DNA from: Microlunatus soli
GTDB taxonomy: Bacteria > Actinomycetota > Actinomycetes > Propionibacteriales > Propionibacteriaceae
Length of the DNA stretch: 64,000 bases
Direction of reading: 5' to 3'
Assembly: GCF_900105385.1 (NCBI RefSeq)
Contig: NZ_LT629772.1
Coordinates: 5,580,001-5,644,000 of the forward strand
Part shown: one piece after another, positions 8,795 to 17,711 of the stretch
Layout: the number at the start of each line of letters is the position of its first letter
How positions within the stretch are numbered: the stretch's first letter is position 1
The notes under the pieces: generated by a model
Database searches by the model: none
What the model was told of the DNA's origin: nothing
The model's input: only the letters and a program-made list of their open reading frames with translations
Position numbers and translations under genes: made by a program

Positions 8795-9976
8795 ATGCGG
8801 ATCACGAACCAGGACAGACAGACGAGATTGGCGCGCCGGCAGCGACTCGCTGCGGAGAGCCGTGCGCGGGATGTCGGCGATCTGACCAACAGCCTGGTGG
8901 CGCTGCACGCGACGGATCCGGCGACGATCTATCTGAGTGCCTGGACTCGCGTCGACGGCTTCGGCACCGACGATCTCGACGCGGCGTTCTACATCGATCG
9001 CAGCCTGGTCAAGCACATGGCGATGCGACGGACCTTGTTCGTCTTCGACCGCGACACCCTGGCCGATGCACAGAGCGGGGCCAGTGATCGGGTGGCGGCG
9101 TCGGAGAGCCGCCGGTTGCTCTCCGATGTGCGCAAGGCCGGGCTGTTCGACGACCCGGAGCGGTGGCTCGCGCGCGCCAAGGCTGCCGCGCTGGAGATGC
9201 TGGCCGACGGTCGGGAGGCGACATCGACCGAGCTCCGCGACGACATTCCCGAGCTGCAGGGCGCGACGGTCTACGGGGTCGGCAAGTCCTGGGGCGGTGA
9301 CGTCCCGGTCGGACCGCGAGTGCTGACGATCCTGTCCGCCGAGGGCAAGATCGTCCGCGGATCCAATCGCGGCGACTGGGCGGCGTCCCGACCCCGGTGG
9401 ACGGCGATGGACGCCTGGCTCGGCGAACCGCTGCGTCCCAACCCGGACGGACACGATGCGATGGTCGAGCGCTGGCTGCGCAGCTTCGGGCCCGGCACGG
9501 TGAACGATCTGAAGTGGTGGCTGGGATCGACCATCTCAGCGGTGAAGAAGTCGTTGGCCGAGCTGCCGGTCGTCGAAGTCGATCTTGACGGTGCGATCGG
9601 CTACCTGATGGCCGACGACCTCGGCCCGGCCGATCCCGTCCAGCCGTGGACTGCGTTGTTACCCGGTCTCGACCCGACGATCATGGGCTGGGCCGATCGC
9701 GACTGGTACCTGAACCCCGAGCATCGCAAACTGCTGTTCGACTCCAACGGCAACGCCGGGCCGACCGCCTGGGCCGACGGCCGGGCGGTCGGCGGCTGGT
9801 GGCAGGACGACGACGGCGTTGTCCGGTTGCAGCTGCTGGAAGACATCGGTACCGAACGATCCGGCATCCTGCAGGATCAGGCATCGGAGCTGACGCAATG
9901 GCTCGGCGGACGTCGGATCCTGCCGCGGTTCCCGTCGCCCCTGGCCAAGCAGGTCAACGGCCGCCGAGGAAGGTGA
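8795..9976 (+). CDS. Winged-helix DNA-binding domain protein (AlkZ-like, HTH_42)
   Basis: A 393-aa protein of the YcaQ/AlkZ superfamily, whose studied members are DNA glycosylases that unhook crosslinks or excise alkylated bases. Matching features are the N-terminal helical region with LHATDPATIYLS, the central LFVFDRD and MRRTLF stretch, and the C-terminal PWTALLPGLDPTIMGW, DRDWYL and FDSNGNAGPTAWADGR segments. I do not see the QxQ motif of characterised AlkZ, so catalysis is uncertain. ATG 8795 is preceded by CACAAT and 6 nt, suggesting a leaderless transcript. Its 3' end overlaps the convergent GH51 gene by 23 bp. Confidence 0.85.
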   Translation: MRITNQDRQTRLARRQRLAAESRARDVGDLTNSLVALHATDPATIYLSAWTRVDGFGTDDLDAAFYIDRSLVKHMAMRRTLFVFDRDTLADAQSGASDRVAASESRRLLSDVRKAGLFDDPERWLARAKAAALEMLADGREATSTELRDDIPELQGATVYGVGKSWGGDVPVGPRVLTILSAEGKIVRGSNRGDWAASRPRWTAMDAWLGEPLRPNPDGHDAMVERWLRSFGPGTVNDLKWWLGSTISAVKKSLAELPVVEVDLDGAIGYLMADDLGPADPVQPWTALLPGLDPTIMGWADRDWYLNPEHRKLLFDSNGNAGPTAWADGRAVGGWWQDDDGVVRLQLLEDIGTERSGILQDQASELTQWLGGRRILPRFPSPLAKQVNGRRGR

Positions 9977-11387
9977 TCGACCACGGCGGCAGTGTCAGCT
10001 CCGAGCCGGTGATCGTGACCGCGGAGGTACCAAGAGTCTCCGTGTCGGGCTCGACGATCCATTGCTCGGTCGCGCTGATGGGCGCTCCGAGGTCGACCCG
10101 GGCACGGGTCGGATCGTCGCTGCGATTGATCACTGCCAGCCGGATCTGGTCGCCATCACGGCTGGCGACGGCGTCGACGGCCGGCAGCCGGTCCGGTAGT
10201 TCGCCGGGATCGACCGTTCGTTCCGGCGAGCCACTGATCATGCTCGGGGTGGCCACCGTCACTCCTTCGACCTGGACCGGCAAACAGGCTCCGGTCAGCC
10301 ACTGCTGATAGGCACGGAAGACGGTGAACAGCGAGGTCGATGCGGCACGACCGTTGCGTGCGTCGATCACGCCGTTGCCGTTGACCAGGAAGACGTAGTT
10401 GGCCATCCGCACCAGGTCGGCGTTTCTGATCATGGCGTGGAAGAAGCCGGCCGCGCACAACGCATCGGTGCCGGTTCTGGGATCCGCGCGCTGCAGTCGA
10501 TGGCCGTCGCCGTCGCGCTGCCAGTGTCGGATGTTCCATTCGTCCAGGGCGATCCCGATCGAGGTCCGGTGGCGGTCGTTGTGCTCGGTGATCAGCTTGC
10601 CCATGGCGGCGATGCGCTGCTCGACGTAGGCGGGGAAGTGAGCGAGCGCTGCTCGCCGGTCGCCCGGCTCACCGATCACTGTCGCGCCGTAGACGTGCAG
10701 CGACAACAGACCGAGATGATCACCGGCCAGGTCCAGCACCGTACGATCCCAGTCCGGATCCCGAGCTTCGGAGGAGCCGACGCCGACGATCACCGCCTCG
10801 GGATCGTAGCGGTGGAAGAAGTCCGACCAGTTGGCCAGGGTGCTGCCGTACTGTGCGGCGTCGCTGTGGCCGGCCTCCCAGGATCCCCAGGTCTCGTTGC
10901 CGATGCCCCAGTAACGTACGTCCCACGGTTCGTCCCGGCCGTTGGCGCGCCGGAGCCGTACGTCGTCGGTGTCGGCCGTCCCGGTGCAGTAGTCCAGCCA
11001 GCGCAACGCCTCGGTCAGCGAACCGGTACCAAGATTGGTGTTGATGTACGGCGTAGCACCGACCCGCTCGCACCAGTCCAGGAATTCGTGGGTGCCGAAC
11101 CGGTTCGATTCCAGTTCTCCGTTGCCCCAATGCCAGTTGGGTCGTACCGGGCGATGATCACCGATGCCGTCGGTCCAGTGGTAGACGTCGGCGAAGCATC
11201 CGCCCGGCCAACGGATCGCCGGCACCGTGAGATCCCGGGACAGCTCGATGACGTCGGACCGTAGCCCGTGCTCGTCGATCAGCCCGGGATCCACACAGTC
11301 CTCGACATGCTCCAGGTATTGACCGTAGATGTCGGGCGAGATGGCCGCGCCCTCTGCCGTCGGGTCGACACGGATCGTGGTGGTCAC
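9954..11387 (-). CDS. GH51-family alpha-L-arabinofuranosidase
   Basis: A 477-aa intracellular glycoside hydrolase without a signal peptide, likely releasing arabinofuranose from imported arabino-oligosaccharides. The acid/base Glu165 lies in WGIGNETWG and the nucleophile Glu283 in IALDEWN. The N-terminal IYGQYLEH and IRWPGGCFADVYHW motifs are standard for GH51, and a C-terminal beta domain follows. It is the last gene of a minus-strand operon (SDR, unknown, unknown, GH51) with only 4 bp to the preceding gene. The operon carries an operator-like site shared with a sugar importer. Confidence 0.93.
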   Translation of the reverse strand: MTTTIRVDPTAEGAAISPDIYGQYLEHVEDCVDPGLIDEHGLRSDVIELSRDLTVPAIRWPGGCFADVYHWTDGIGDHRPVRPNWHWGNGELESNRFGTHEFLDWCERVGATPYINTNLGTGSLTEALRWLDYCTGTADTDDVRLRRANGRDEPWDVRYWGIGNETWGSWEAGHSDAAQYGSTLANWSDFFHRYDPEAVIVGVGSSEARDPDWDRTVLDLAGDHLGLLSLHVYGATVIGEPGDRRAALAHFPAYVEQRIAAMGKLITEHNDRHRTSIGIALDEWNIRHWQRDGDGHRLQRADPRTGTDALCAAGFFHAMIRNADLVRMANYVFLVNGNGVIDARNGRAASTSLFTVFRAYQQWLTGACLPVQVEGVTVATPSMISGSPERTVDPGELPDRLPAVDAVASRDGDQIRLAVINRSDDPTRARVDLGAPISATEQWIVEPDTETLGTSAVTITGSELTLPPWSITFLGGR

Positions 11388-11391
11388 GCGG

Positions 11392-11721
11392 TCACTCCTT
11401 CAGGGTGAGATAGACGTCGTAGGCGACAGTCGTCGCCGAGTCGTCGGATCGACTCAGCCGCAGCCGCAGCCAGCCGTCGAAATGGGACAGTGGCAACCGT
11501 GCCCCGGACCCGTCGGCGGCCACCTCGGTGTCGGCGCCGTGCGGCACCCAGCGCTGTCCGTCGGCCGAACACTCCGCGCGGAGCCGCACGGCCGGCCCGG
11601 GGCCGGTGGGGTAGACGTAGAAGGTCGCCTCGCTGGCCCAAGCACACTCGAACGGCTCGGTCAGATGATCATGGTCGAGGGCGTTGCGGCGCTCCAGGAT
11701 GGCGGTGTGTGACTCACGCAT
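11392..11721 (-). CDS. Small protein of unknown function in the arabinoside operon
   Basis: A 109-aa soluble protein with no signal peptide. I do not recognise a family. The pattern is beta-rich, with ATFYVYPTGPGPAVRLRAECS and GWLRLRLSRSDDSATTVAYDVYLTL, like a small jelly-roll or discoidin-like accessory domain. Its start overlaps the end of the upstream 286-aa gene by 8 bp and it ends 4 bp before the GH51 gene, so it is firmly within the operon. It may be an accessory carbohydrate-binding module encoded separately; this is inference. Confidence 0.7.
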   Translation of the reverse strand: MRESHTAILERRNALDHDHLTEPFECAWASEATFYVYPTGPGPAVRLRAECSADGQRWVPHGADTEVAADGSGARLPLSHFDGWLRLRLSRSDDSATTVAYDVYLTLKE

Positions 11722-12574
11722 CGTCGACCTCCTCGCCGGTGGACAGCACGACCGAATCGACGTACAGGAAGGATCGGGTGTCGGTGTTGGCGTCGACCCA
11801 GAAGCCGATGTTCAGCATCGTGTCGAGATTGGGCCAGGCCGGCATCGTCAGCGGCTCCAGCTCGGCACCGGACCATTGGCGATCGTTGAAGGCGAAGCCG
11901 AGGAAGCGCATCGTCGCCAGATCGAAGTCGACGGTCAAGTGGTGCCAGTTCTGCTTCGTGGCCAGTTCGTTGTAGCAGAGGTCCTGTTGGCCGCCGGGTA
12001 CATCGACCCAGCCGTCGTTACCGAGATGGAAATGGGTCCGGGTCTCGCCGGAGATCTGGGTCGCGCGCCGCGGCGCCGGCTTGTACTGCCACCGGTGCTG
12101 CCGGCGGTCACCGTCGGCATTCAGGAATCGTAGGTGCGGCATCACCCGATGATCATGGTCCTGCAGGTCGAGGAAGATGCCGAAGCTGCGGACGTCCCGG
12201 TCCGACAGCGTCATCGTGGTCGCCTCCGGCTTACTGGTCAGCCAGGCCTCGATCCGGATCGGCTCCGCGCGCTGCCAGGTCAGCCGCTTCAACGCAACGG
12301 CGATGCTGTCCCGGCGTGCCCTGGTCGCCAGCTTCATGGCATAGCTGCCGTGCAGCGAGCCGGCGGTGCCGGTGTCCCACATCGTCAGATTGCTGAGCAT
12401 CGGCGGACGGAAGTCGCGCTGCTCGGGAAGCACCGTGTCCAGGCTGCCCTCGTAGTTGCCGGTCAGCAACGTCCAGCCCTGCAGACCATGATCGAAATCG
12501 TCGGCCAACACGACCCGGGACAGCGGTCGATGATCATCCAGCAGGCCGGCGGACGTCAACAGCGGGCGGCTCAT
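11714..12574 (-). CDS. Conserved protein of unknown function, lectin-like beta fold suspected
   Basis: A 286-aa protein. ATG 12574 overlaps the SDR stop in an ATGA arrangement. Recognisable blocks are DDFDHGLQGWTLLTGNYEG near residue 25, PPMLSNLTMWDTGT, then MKLATRAR and FGIFLDLQDHDHRVMPHLRFLN. The layout (DDF..G...W, alternating strands, FLYVDSVVLS at the end) resembles concanavalin-like sugar-binding modules. From memory similar proteins are grouped as DUF6772 beside glycosidases; I could not verify this. Probably cytoplasmic, acting on the same sugars as the GH51 enzyme. Confidence 0.75.
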   Translation of the reverse strand: MSRPLLTSAGLLDDHRPLSRVVLADDFDHGLQGWTLLTGNYEGSLDTVLPEQRDFRPPMLSNLTMWDTGTAGSLHGSYAMKLATRARRDSIAVALKRLTWQRAEPIRIEAWLTSKPEATTMTLSDRDVRSFGIFLDLQDHDHRVMPHLRFLNADGDRRQHRWQYKPAPRRATQISGETRTHFHLGNDGWVDVPGGQQDLCYNELATKQNWHHLTVDFDLATMRFLGFAFNDRQWSGAELEPLTMPAWPNLDTMLNIGFWVDANTDTRSFLYVDSVVLSTGEEVDDA

Positions 12575-13344
12575 CGGACCAGCACCCCGCCGTCGACGGA
12601 GATCACATCTCCGGTCACGAACGATGCCGCGTCGCTGCACAGCCAGGTGACGGCGCCGGCGACCTCTTCGGGTTGCCCGAGCCGACCGAGCAGCGCGTTG
12701 TCCCGGTAGGTCTGCTCCTTGGCAGGTTCCCGATCGATCACCCGTTGCACCAGCGGCGTACGGATGTGGCCGGGCGCGACCGCGTTGACCCGAATCCCGT
12801 TCGGAGCCTCCTCGACCGCGGCACAGCGGGTGAGTCCGATGATGCCGTGCTTGGCCGCGACATAGGCCGGTGCGCCGAAGACGCCGCGGCTGCCGACCAC
12901 CGAGGAGGTGTTCACGATCGCCGCATCGCCGCCGCCGGTCGTCGACTCGCGCATCAGAAGGATCTCGTGCTTCATCGACAGCCAGATGCCCTTCAGGTCG
13001 ATCGCGATCGTCCGATCCCAGTTGTCCTCGGTGCAGTCGACGATCGTCGCCCGCTGCTGCTCGATCCCGGCATTGTTGAAGGCATAGTCCAGCCGCCCGT
13101 GCTGAGACCTGACGTGACCCAGCAGGTCGCCGACCGACCGTTCGTCGCTGACATCCACCGGCACCGCATCGATCACCGCCTGCGGGCCGGCGGCGTTGCG
13201 GAGCAGGTCGGCGGTCGCAGTCAGGCCGTCGGCATCGACGTCGGCGAGTACGACGTCGTCGCCGCGATCGGCGAACGCGATGGCGGCAGCTCGGCCGATA
13301 CCGGATGCGGCCCCGGTGACCAGGCTGACCTGTCGATCGGGCAC
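12571..13344 (-). CDS. Short-chain dehydrogenase/reductase
   Basis: A 257-aa classical SDR. Cofactor motif TGAASGIG (near residue 10), NNAG at about 89, catalytic Ser in VNTSSV, and the YVAAK Tyr-Lys pair; DVDAD after strand 2 suggests NAD over NADP. GTG 13344 is chosen because GAGGAGG stands 6 nt upstream. As first gene of the GH51 operon it could oxidise a released pentose such as L-arabinose, but substrate is inference. Transcription probably starts in the 117-bp region shared with the divergent LacI gene. Confidence 0.9.
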   Translation of the reverse strand: MPDRQVSLVTGAASGIGRAAAIAFADRGDDVVLADVDADGLTATADLLRNAAGPQAVIDAVPVDVSDERSVGDLLGHVRSQHGRLDYAFNNAGIEQQRATIVDCTEDNWDRTIAIDLKGIWLSMKHEILLMRESTTGGGDAAIVNTSSVVGSRGVFGAPAYVAAKHGIIGLTRCAAVEEAPNGIRVNAVAPGHIRTPLVQRVIDREPAKEQTYRDNALLGRLGQPEEVAGAVTWLCSDAASFVTGDVISVDGGVLVR

Positions 13345-13398
13345 AGGAATCCTCCTCGAGTGGTGGACCGGCGACATTCGCGGTCCGGACGGAATGCG

Positions 13399-13413
13399 GA
13401 CTTTAACGCTACA
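13399..13413. promoter_or_regulatory. Operator-like site of the divergent SDR/lacI promoter
   Basis: GACTTTAACGCTACA recurs exactly at 14517-14531. Its TTTAACGCTACA core is an imperfect palindrome around CG, as expected for LacI-family operators. A related inverted half (GATAGCGTT, 13426-13434) lies 12 bp further on. Binding by the adjacent LacI protein is inferred. Confidence 0.6.
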
Positions 13414-13461
13414 GTAGTCTGCGACGATAGCGTTCGGCGGAGGATGAGAGGGGGTGCGTCG

Positions 13462-14475
13462 ATGACGAGCATGCGCGACGTCGCCAAGCATGCCGGCGTG
13501 TCGGTGATGACGGTGTCGAATGTCGTCAACAACCGGCCGGGGGTCTCGCAGGAGACCCGGCTGCTGGTCGAGGAGTCGATCCGCCAGTTGCTGTATCGGC
13601 CGAATCTCTCGGCGCGCAGCCTGGCCCGTGGGCGGACCGGAGTGCTCAGCCTGTGCATCCCCGAGGTCGAGATCCCGTACTTCGCCGAGATCTCCAGTTC
13701 GATGATGCGGGCGGCCGAACGACACTCCTGCCGGATCATGATCAACCAGACCGGCTGGGATCGGGACCGGGAGTTGGAGGTGCTGCGTGGTCGGGGCAGT
13801 GACCTGACCGACGGGGTGCTGCTCTACCCGGCCACCCTCACCCACGATGATCTCGATCATGTCGCCAGCACCGTCCCGATCGTGCTGTTCGGTGGCTCGG
13901 AGGTCTTCGCCAATGCCGCGCATGTGGTGATCGACAACGCCGCCGCGGCCGAGCAGGCGACCCGACATCTGCTGGAGCTCGGACACCGCAAGATCGCGGT
14001 CCTCGGCCCGCACCTCGATCCGCAGAGCCGCAAGCCGAATCGTCGGCTGCTCGGCTATGCCCGTGCGTTGCGGCGGTCCAAGATCACCTACCGGCCGGAG
14101 TTGGTGGTCGATGCGCCGGAGTATCACCGGGCGGACGGATACCGGGCGATGACCCATCTGCTGCAGCTCGACGAACCGCCGACGGCAGTGTTCTGTCTCA
14201 GTGATCTGCAGGCCGTCGGTGCACGGTTCTGTCTTGCCGAGCGGGGATTGCGGGTCCCCGAGGACGTGTCGCTGGTCGGCTTCGACGACATCGAGGAGGC
14301 CGCCTATCTGCTGCCTCCGCTGACCACCGTCCGGCCGGACCGGGCCGCGATCGCCGAGCAGTCGCTGAGACTTCTGGTCGAACGCCTGGACGGCGAGCGT
14401 CGTCCCGAGGCGGTGACGGCCGGCCACGAACTCGTGGTCAGACACAGTACGGGCCGACCGCCGCAGGTCGACTGA
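13462..14475 (+). CDS. LacI-family transcriptional regulator
   Basis: A 337-aa repressor. The N-terminal helix-turn-helix is MRDVAKHAGVSVMTVSNVVN, followed by the hinge LYRPNLSARSLARGRTG and a periplasmic-binding-protein type effector domain ending SLVGFDDIEEAAYLLPPLTTV. ATG 13462 with GAGGGGG is preferred over ATG 13444. It lies between the GH51 operon and the sugar importer, and the same 15-bp sequence precedes both, so it most likely represses both until an arabinose-containing sugar binds. Confidence 0.93.
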   Translation: MTSMRDVAKHAGVSVMTVSNVVNNRPGVSQETRLLVEESIRQLLYRPNLSARSLARGRTGVLSLCIPEVEIPYFAEISSSMMRAAERHSCRIMINQTGWDRDRELEVLRGRGSDLTDGVLLYPATLTHDDLDHVASTVPIVLFGGSEVFANAAHVVIDNAAAAEQATRHLLELGHRKIAVLGPHLDPQSRKPNRRLLGYARALRRSKITYRPELVVDAPEYHRADGYRAMTHLLQLDEPPTAVFCLSDLQAVGARFCLAERGLRVPEDVSLVGFDDIEEAAYLLPPLTTVRPDRAAIAEQSLRLLVERLDGERRPEAVTAGHELVVRHSTGRPPQVD

Positions 14476-14516
14476 GTCCATCGACTCGTCGCGGTGGTCG
14501 GCTCCGTGCGCACGCC

Positions 14517-14531
14517 GACTTTAACGCTACA
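14517..14531. promoter_or_regulatory. Second copy of the LacI operator-like site
   Basis: GACTTTAACGCTACA, identical to 13399-13413, centred about 60 bp before the substrate-binding protein gene. The preceding lacI gene ends at 14475, so the site marks a separate regulated promoter. Confidence 0.6.
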
Positions 14532-14584
14532 TATCGAGAACAGACCGCGAACGCGCTGCGCGTTCGTCTCAGTGAGGAGACATC

Positions 14585-15901
14585 ATGACCGGAGGAATCA
14601 CGAATTCGTCGGCCTTCAACCGACGGGCGATGCTGGGTGGCGCGGCGGCCGCGGTGAGCGTGGGACTGCTGCCGTTCTCCGTCGCCGGCTGCGCTCCCGG
14701 CTCGGGAAACAGGATCCGGGCCTATTGGTGGGGCGACAATGCGCTGAACAAGGCCGTGCGGACGGTGTTGTCCGGATACGCCGACAGCCATGGTCTCGCG
14801 GTGTCGACCGAATCCGCACCGTTCGACGGCTATTGGGACAAGCTGGCGACCCAGACCGGTGGTGGCAACCCGCCGGATCTGATCATGATGAGTGCCAGCT
14901 ACCTGCCGGAGTACGCCTCCAAGAAGACACTGCTCGCCCTGGACGACCACGTCGGAAAGGGAACCGACACCGCATCACTGGACACGGCGGCACTGGACGA
15001 GGGATTGACCGAGTTCGGCAGTGTGGACGGCAAGCTGTACGCCGTCGTCGCCGCAACCAACGCTCTCGGCCTGGTGACCGATCACGACGCGCTGGCCGGC
15101 CTCGGCCTGAAGGACCCGACCGACGCGATGGACTGGGATGCACTGGGTTCGCTGGCGACCAAGATCAACAAGTTGTCCTCGGGCAAGGTCTACGGGCTGC
15201 AGGATTCCGGTGGCGATCTGGTGGCGTTCACCGTCTGGCTGCGTCAGCAGGGCACCGAACTGTTCGACGACGACGGCAAGCTGGCGGCATCCCGGCAGCA
15301 GTTCGCCGGTTGGCTCGCCTGGTGGCAACGGATGCGCGAGCAGGGCGGCGTGATGCCGGCAAAGCTCACCGCCCAGGGCAGCGGCGAGATCAGTACCTCC
15401 GGTCTGGTCACCAAGAAGGCGGCCATGGGGATCGCCTGGACCCAGGATTTCGTCTCGCTCAGTGGTCTGGTCGACGACGACCTGCGGATCACGCTGTTGC
15501 CGTCGGCGGGGGAGGAGGAGGGCAACTGGATCAATGCCGCCAGCCTGTGGTCGGCGTCGGCCGATACCAAGCACTCCGACGACGTGGTGGGGCTGATCAA
15601 CCATCTGGTCACCTCCGAGGAATCGGCACGCACGCTGAAGACCGTCCTCGGCGGCCCGCCCACCGAGCAGGCTCGCAAGATCGTCGCTCCGACACTCGAC
15701 GGCCCGGACAAGGCGGCGATCGAGTTCATGCAGGCGATCACCGAACACTCTCGGCCGCTCAACCGGCTCTGGCCACCGGCCTTCACCGTGCTGCGGACCG
15801 AGTTCACCCGGATCAACGAGTCGATCGGCTTCGGCAAGACCTCGGTACAGAAGGGAGTCTCCGATTTCTTCGCAGCTGCAGCCAAGAACGATGCCGCCTG
15901 A
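14585..15901 (+). CDS. Sugar ABC transporter substrate-binding lipoprotein
   Basis: A 438-aa family 1 (MalE-like) solute-binding protein. The N-terminus has a twin-arginine-like NRRAMLGG and a lipobox ending VAGC (Cys38), so it is exported and lipid-anchored. The mature domain starts IRAYWWGDNALN and contains PPDLIMMSASYLPEYA. GAGGAG lies upstream of ATG 14585. It overlaps the first permease gene by 11 bp. Position next to the LacI gene and GH51 operon suggests arabino-oligosaccharide uptake. Confidence 0.92.
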   Translation: MTGGITNSSAFNRRAMLGGAAAAVSVGLLPFSVAGCAPGSGNRIRAYWWGDNALNKAVRTVLSGYADSHGLAVSTESAPFDGYWDKLATQTGGGNPPDLIMMSASYLPEYASKKTLLALDDHVGKGTDTASLDTAALDEGLTEFGSVDGKLYAVVAATNALGLVTDHDALAGLGLKDPTDAMDWDALGSLATKINKLSSGKVYGLQDSGGDLVAFTVWLRQQGTELFDDDGKLAASRQQFAGWLAWWQRMREQGGVMPAKLTAQGSGEISTSGLVTKKAAMGIAWTQDFVSLSGLVDDDLRITLLPSAGEEEGNWINAASLWSASADTKHSDDVVGLINHLVTSEESARTLKTVLGGPPTEQARKIVAPTLDGPDKAAIEFMQAITEHSRPLNRLWPPAFTVLRTEFTRINESIGFGKTSVQKGVSDFFAAAAKNDAA

Positions 15902-16850
15902 CCACGACCGGATCACTCGACCCCGACCCGGAGCGCCTCGGAGTGGTCATGAGAGGAGACGTCGGGACAATCGTGCCGGCTACGTCTTCCTGCTGCCCTG
16001 GTTGTGCGGGTTCTTCCTCCTGGTCGCCGGGCCGGTCCTCGCCTCGGCCTACCTGTCGCTGACCGACTTCTCGCTGCTGACCAGCCCGAACTTCATCGGG
16101 CTGCGGAACTACGTCATCGCCTTCACCGACGATCCGCGGCTGATCACGTCGCTGGTGGTGACATCGATCTACGTCGTCGTCTCGGTCCCGGTCCGGCTGG
16201 CCGTCGCACTCGCCGTCGCGGTGCTGGTCAATCGGCTGACCGTCGGCTCGGCCTTCTTCAAGGCGGCGCTGTACGTCCCGTCGTTGCTCGGCGGCAGTGT
16301 GGCGGTCGCGGTGCTCTGGCGGCAGGTGTTCGGCGCGGACGGGATGGTCAACCGGCTGCTCGGCGTCGTCGGCGTCGACCATCCGCCGGCCTGGGTCTCC
16401 GAGCCGCAGTACGCGTTGGGCACGATCATCATCCTGGCCGCCTGGCAGTTCGGATCACCGATGATCATCTTCCTGGCCGCGCTGCGTCAGGTTCCGGCCG
16501 AGATCGGTGAGGCCGCCAGTGTCGACGGCGCCGGTGGTGCCCGGCGGTTCTTCGCGATCACGCTGCCGCTGCTGACCCCGATCATCTTCTTCAACACCGT
16601 GATGCAGGTGATCGTCGCCTTCCAGGCGTTCACGCCTGCCTACGTGATCAGCAACGGCAGCGGCGGTCCGGTCGACTCGACGCTGTTCTACTCGTTGTAC
16701 CTGTACCAGCAGGGATTCGGCGAGTTCCGGATGGGCTACGCCTCGGCGATGGCCTGGATCATGCTCGGCATCGTCGGACTGGTCACCGGACTGCTGTTCG
16801 CCAGCTCCCGGTTCTGGGTCTTCTACACCGACACCCAGGAGGCACGATGA
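15891..16850 (+). CDS. Sugar ABC transporter permease (MalF-type)
   Basis: A 319-aa membrane protein with six predicted segments after a basic, hydrophilic 28-residue N-terminus. The cytoplasmic EAA-type loop is EIGEAASVDGAGGARRFFAITLPLL, near residue 205. It starts within the 3' end of the binding protein gene and overlaps the next permease by 4 bp (ATGA). No ATPase gene is encoded nearby; actinobacterial systems of this type commonly share an MsiK-like ATPase encoded elsewhere. Confidence 0.93.
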   Translation: MPPDHDRITRPRPGAPRSGHERRRRDNRAGYVFLLPWLCGFFLLVAGPVLASAYLSLTDFSLLTSPNFIGLRNYVIAFTDDPRLITSLVVTSIYVVVSVPVRLAVALAVAVLVNRLTVGSAFFKAALYVPSLLGGSVAVAVLWRQVFGADGMVNRLLGVVGVDHPPAWVSEPQYALGTIIILAAWQFGSPMIIFLAALRQVPAEIGEAASVDGAGGARRFFAITLPLLTPIIFFNTVMQVIVAFQAFTPAYVISNGSGGPVDSTLFYSLYLYQQGFGEFRMGYASAMAWIMLGIVGLVTGLLFASSRFWVFYTDTQEAR

Positions 16851-17683
16851 CCAGCACCTCACGCGGCCGGCTGGTCAGCTACGGAGTCGTCACCCTGATC
16901 ACTCTGGTGATGGTGTATCCGCTGCTCTGGCTGCTCGGTTCGTCGTTCAAGCCCGACCAGGACATCTTCACCAGCGCCTCGGCGCTGCCGCTGCACCCGA
17001 CGGCGGACAACTACCGTACGGGCTGGTCGGCCGGCGACGTCAGTTTTGGTCAGTACATGATCAACTCGTTGATGGTCTGCCTGCTCTGTGCACTCGGCAA
17101 CGTGGTGTCCTGTTCACTGGCCGCCTTCGCCTTCGCTCGGATCCGATTCGCCGGCCGGAGGGTCTGGTTCGGCCTGATGATGGGCAGCATCATGTTGCCC
17201 GGGCACGTGCTGCTGGTCCCGCAGTACTTCATGTTCAACACGCTCGGGTGGATCGGCAGCTACCTGCCGTTGATCATCCCGAAGTTCCTGGCCACCGATG
17301 CCTTCTTCGTCTTCCTGATGGTGCAGTTCATCCGCGGCCTGCCCGCCGAGCTGGACGAGGCCGCCGAGTTGGACGGCTGCGGCCGCTATGCCACGTTCGC
17401 TCGGATCGTGCTACCGCTGACCGGCCCGGCCATCGTCACCACCGCGGTGTTCAGCTTCATCTGGACCTATGAGGATTTCCTGACACCGTTGATCTATCTC
17501 AACGACTCCTTCACCTACACCGTGCCGATCGGCCTGAACATGTTCATCCAGGGGCTCGGTCAGTCCTCCTACGGTCAGATGCTGGCGATGTCGGTGGTAT
17601 CGCTGGCACCGGTGATCATCTTCTTCCTGCTCTTCCAGCGCCAATTACTGAACGGCATCGCGACCACCGGGATGAAGGGATGA
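16847..17683 (+). CDS. Sugar ABC transporter permease (MalG-type)
   Basis: A 278-aa partner permease with six predicted membrane segments. The EAA loop is ELDEAAELDGCGRYATFARIVLPL and the C-terminus QRQLLNGIATTGMKG is the classical MalG-family ending. It closes the importer operon and converges on the secernin-like gene 28 bp away. Confidence 0.93.
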   Translation: MTSTSRGRLVSYGVVTLITLVMVYPLLWLLGSSFKPDQDIFTSASALPLHPTADNYRTGWSAGDVSFGQYMINSLMVCLLCALGNVVSCSLAAFAFARIRFAGRRVWFGLMMGSIMLPGHVLLVPQYFMFNTLGWIGSYLPLIIPKFLATDAFFVFLMVQFIRGLPAELDEAAELDGCGRYATFARIVLPLTGPAIVTTAVFSFIWTYEDFLTPLIYLNDSFTYTVPIGLNMFIQGLGQSSYGQMLAMSVVSLAPVIIFFLLFQRQLLNGIATTGMKG

Positions 17684-17711
17684 GACGAATCGGTCGGGTG
17701 ACGCCACGGAC

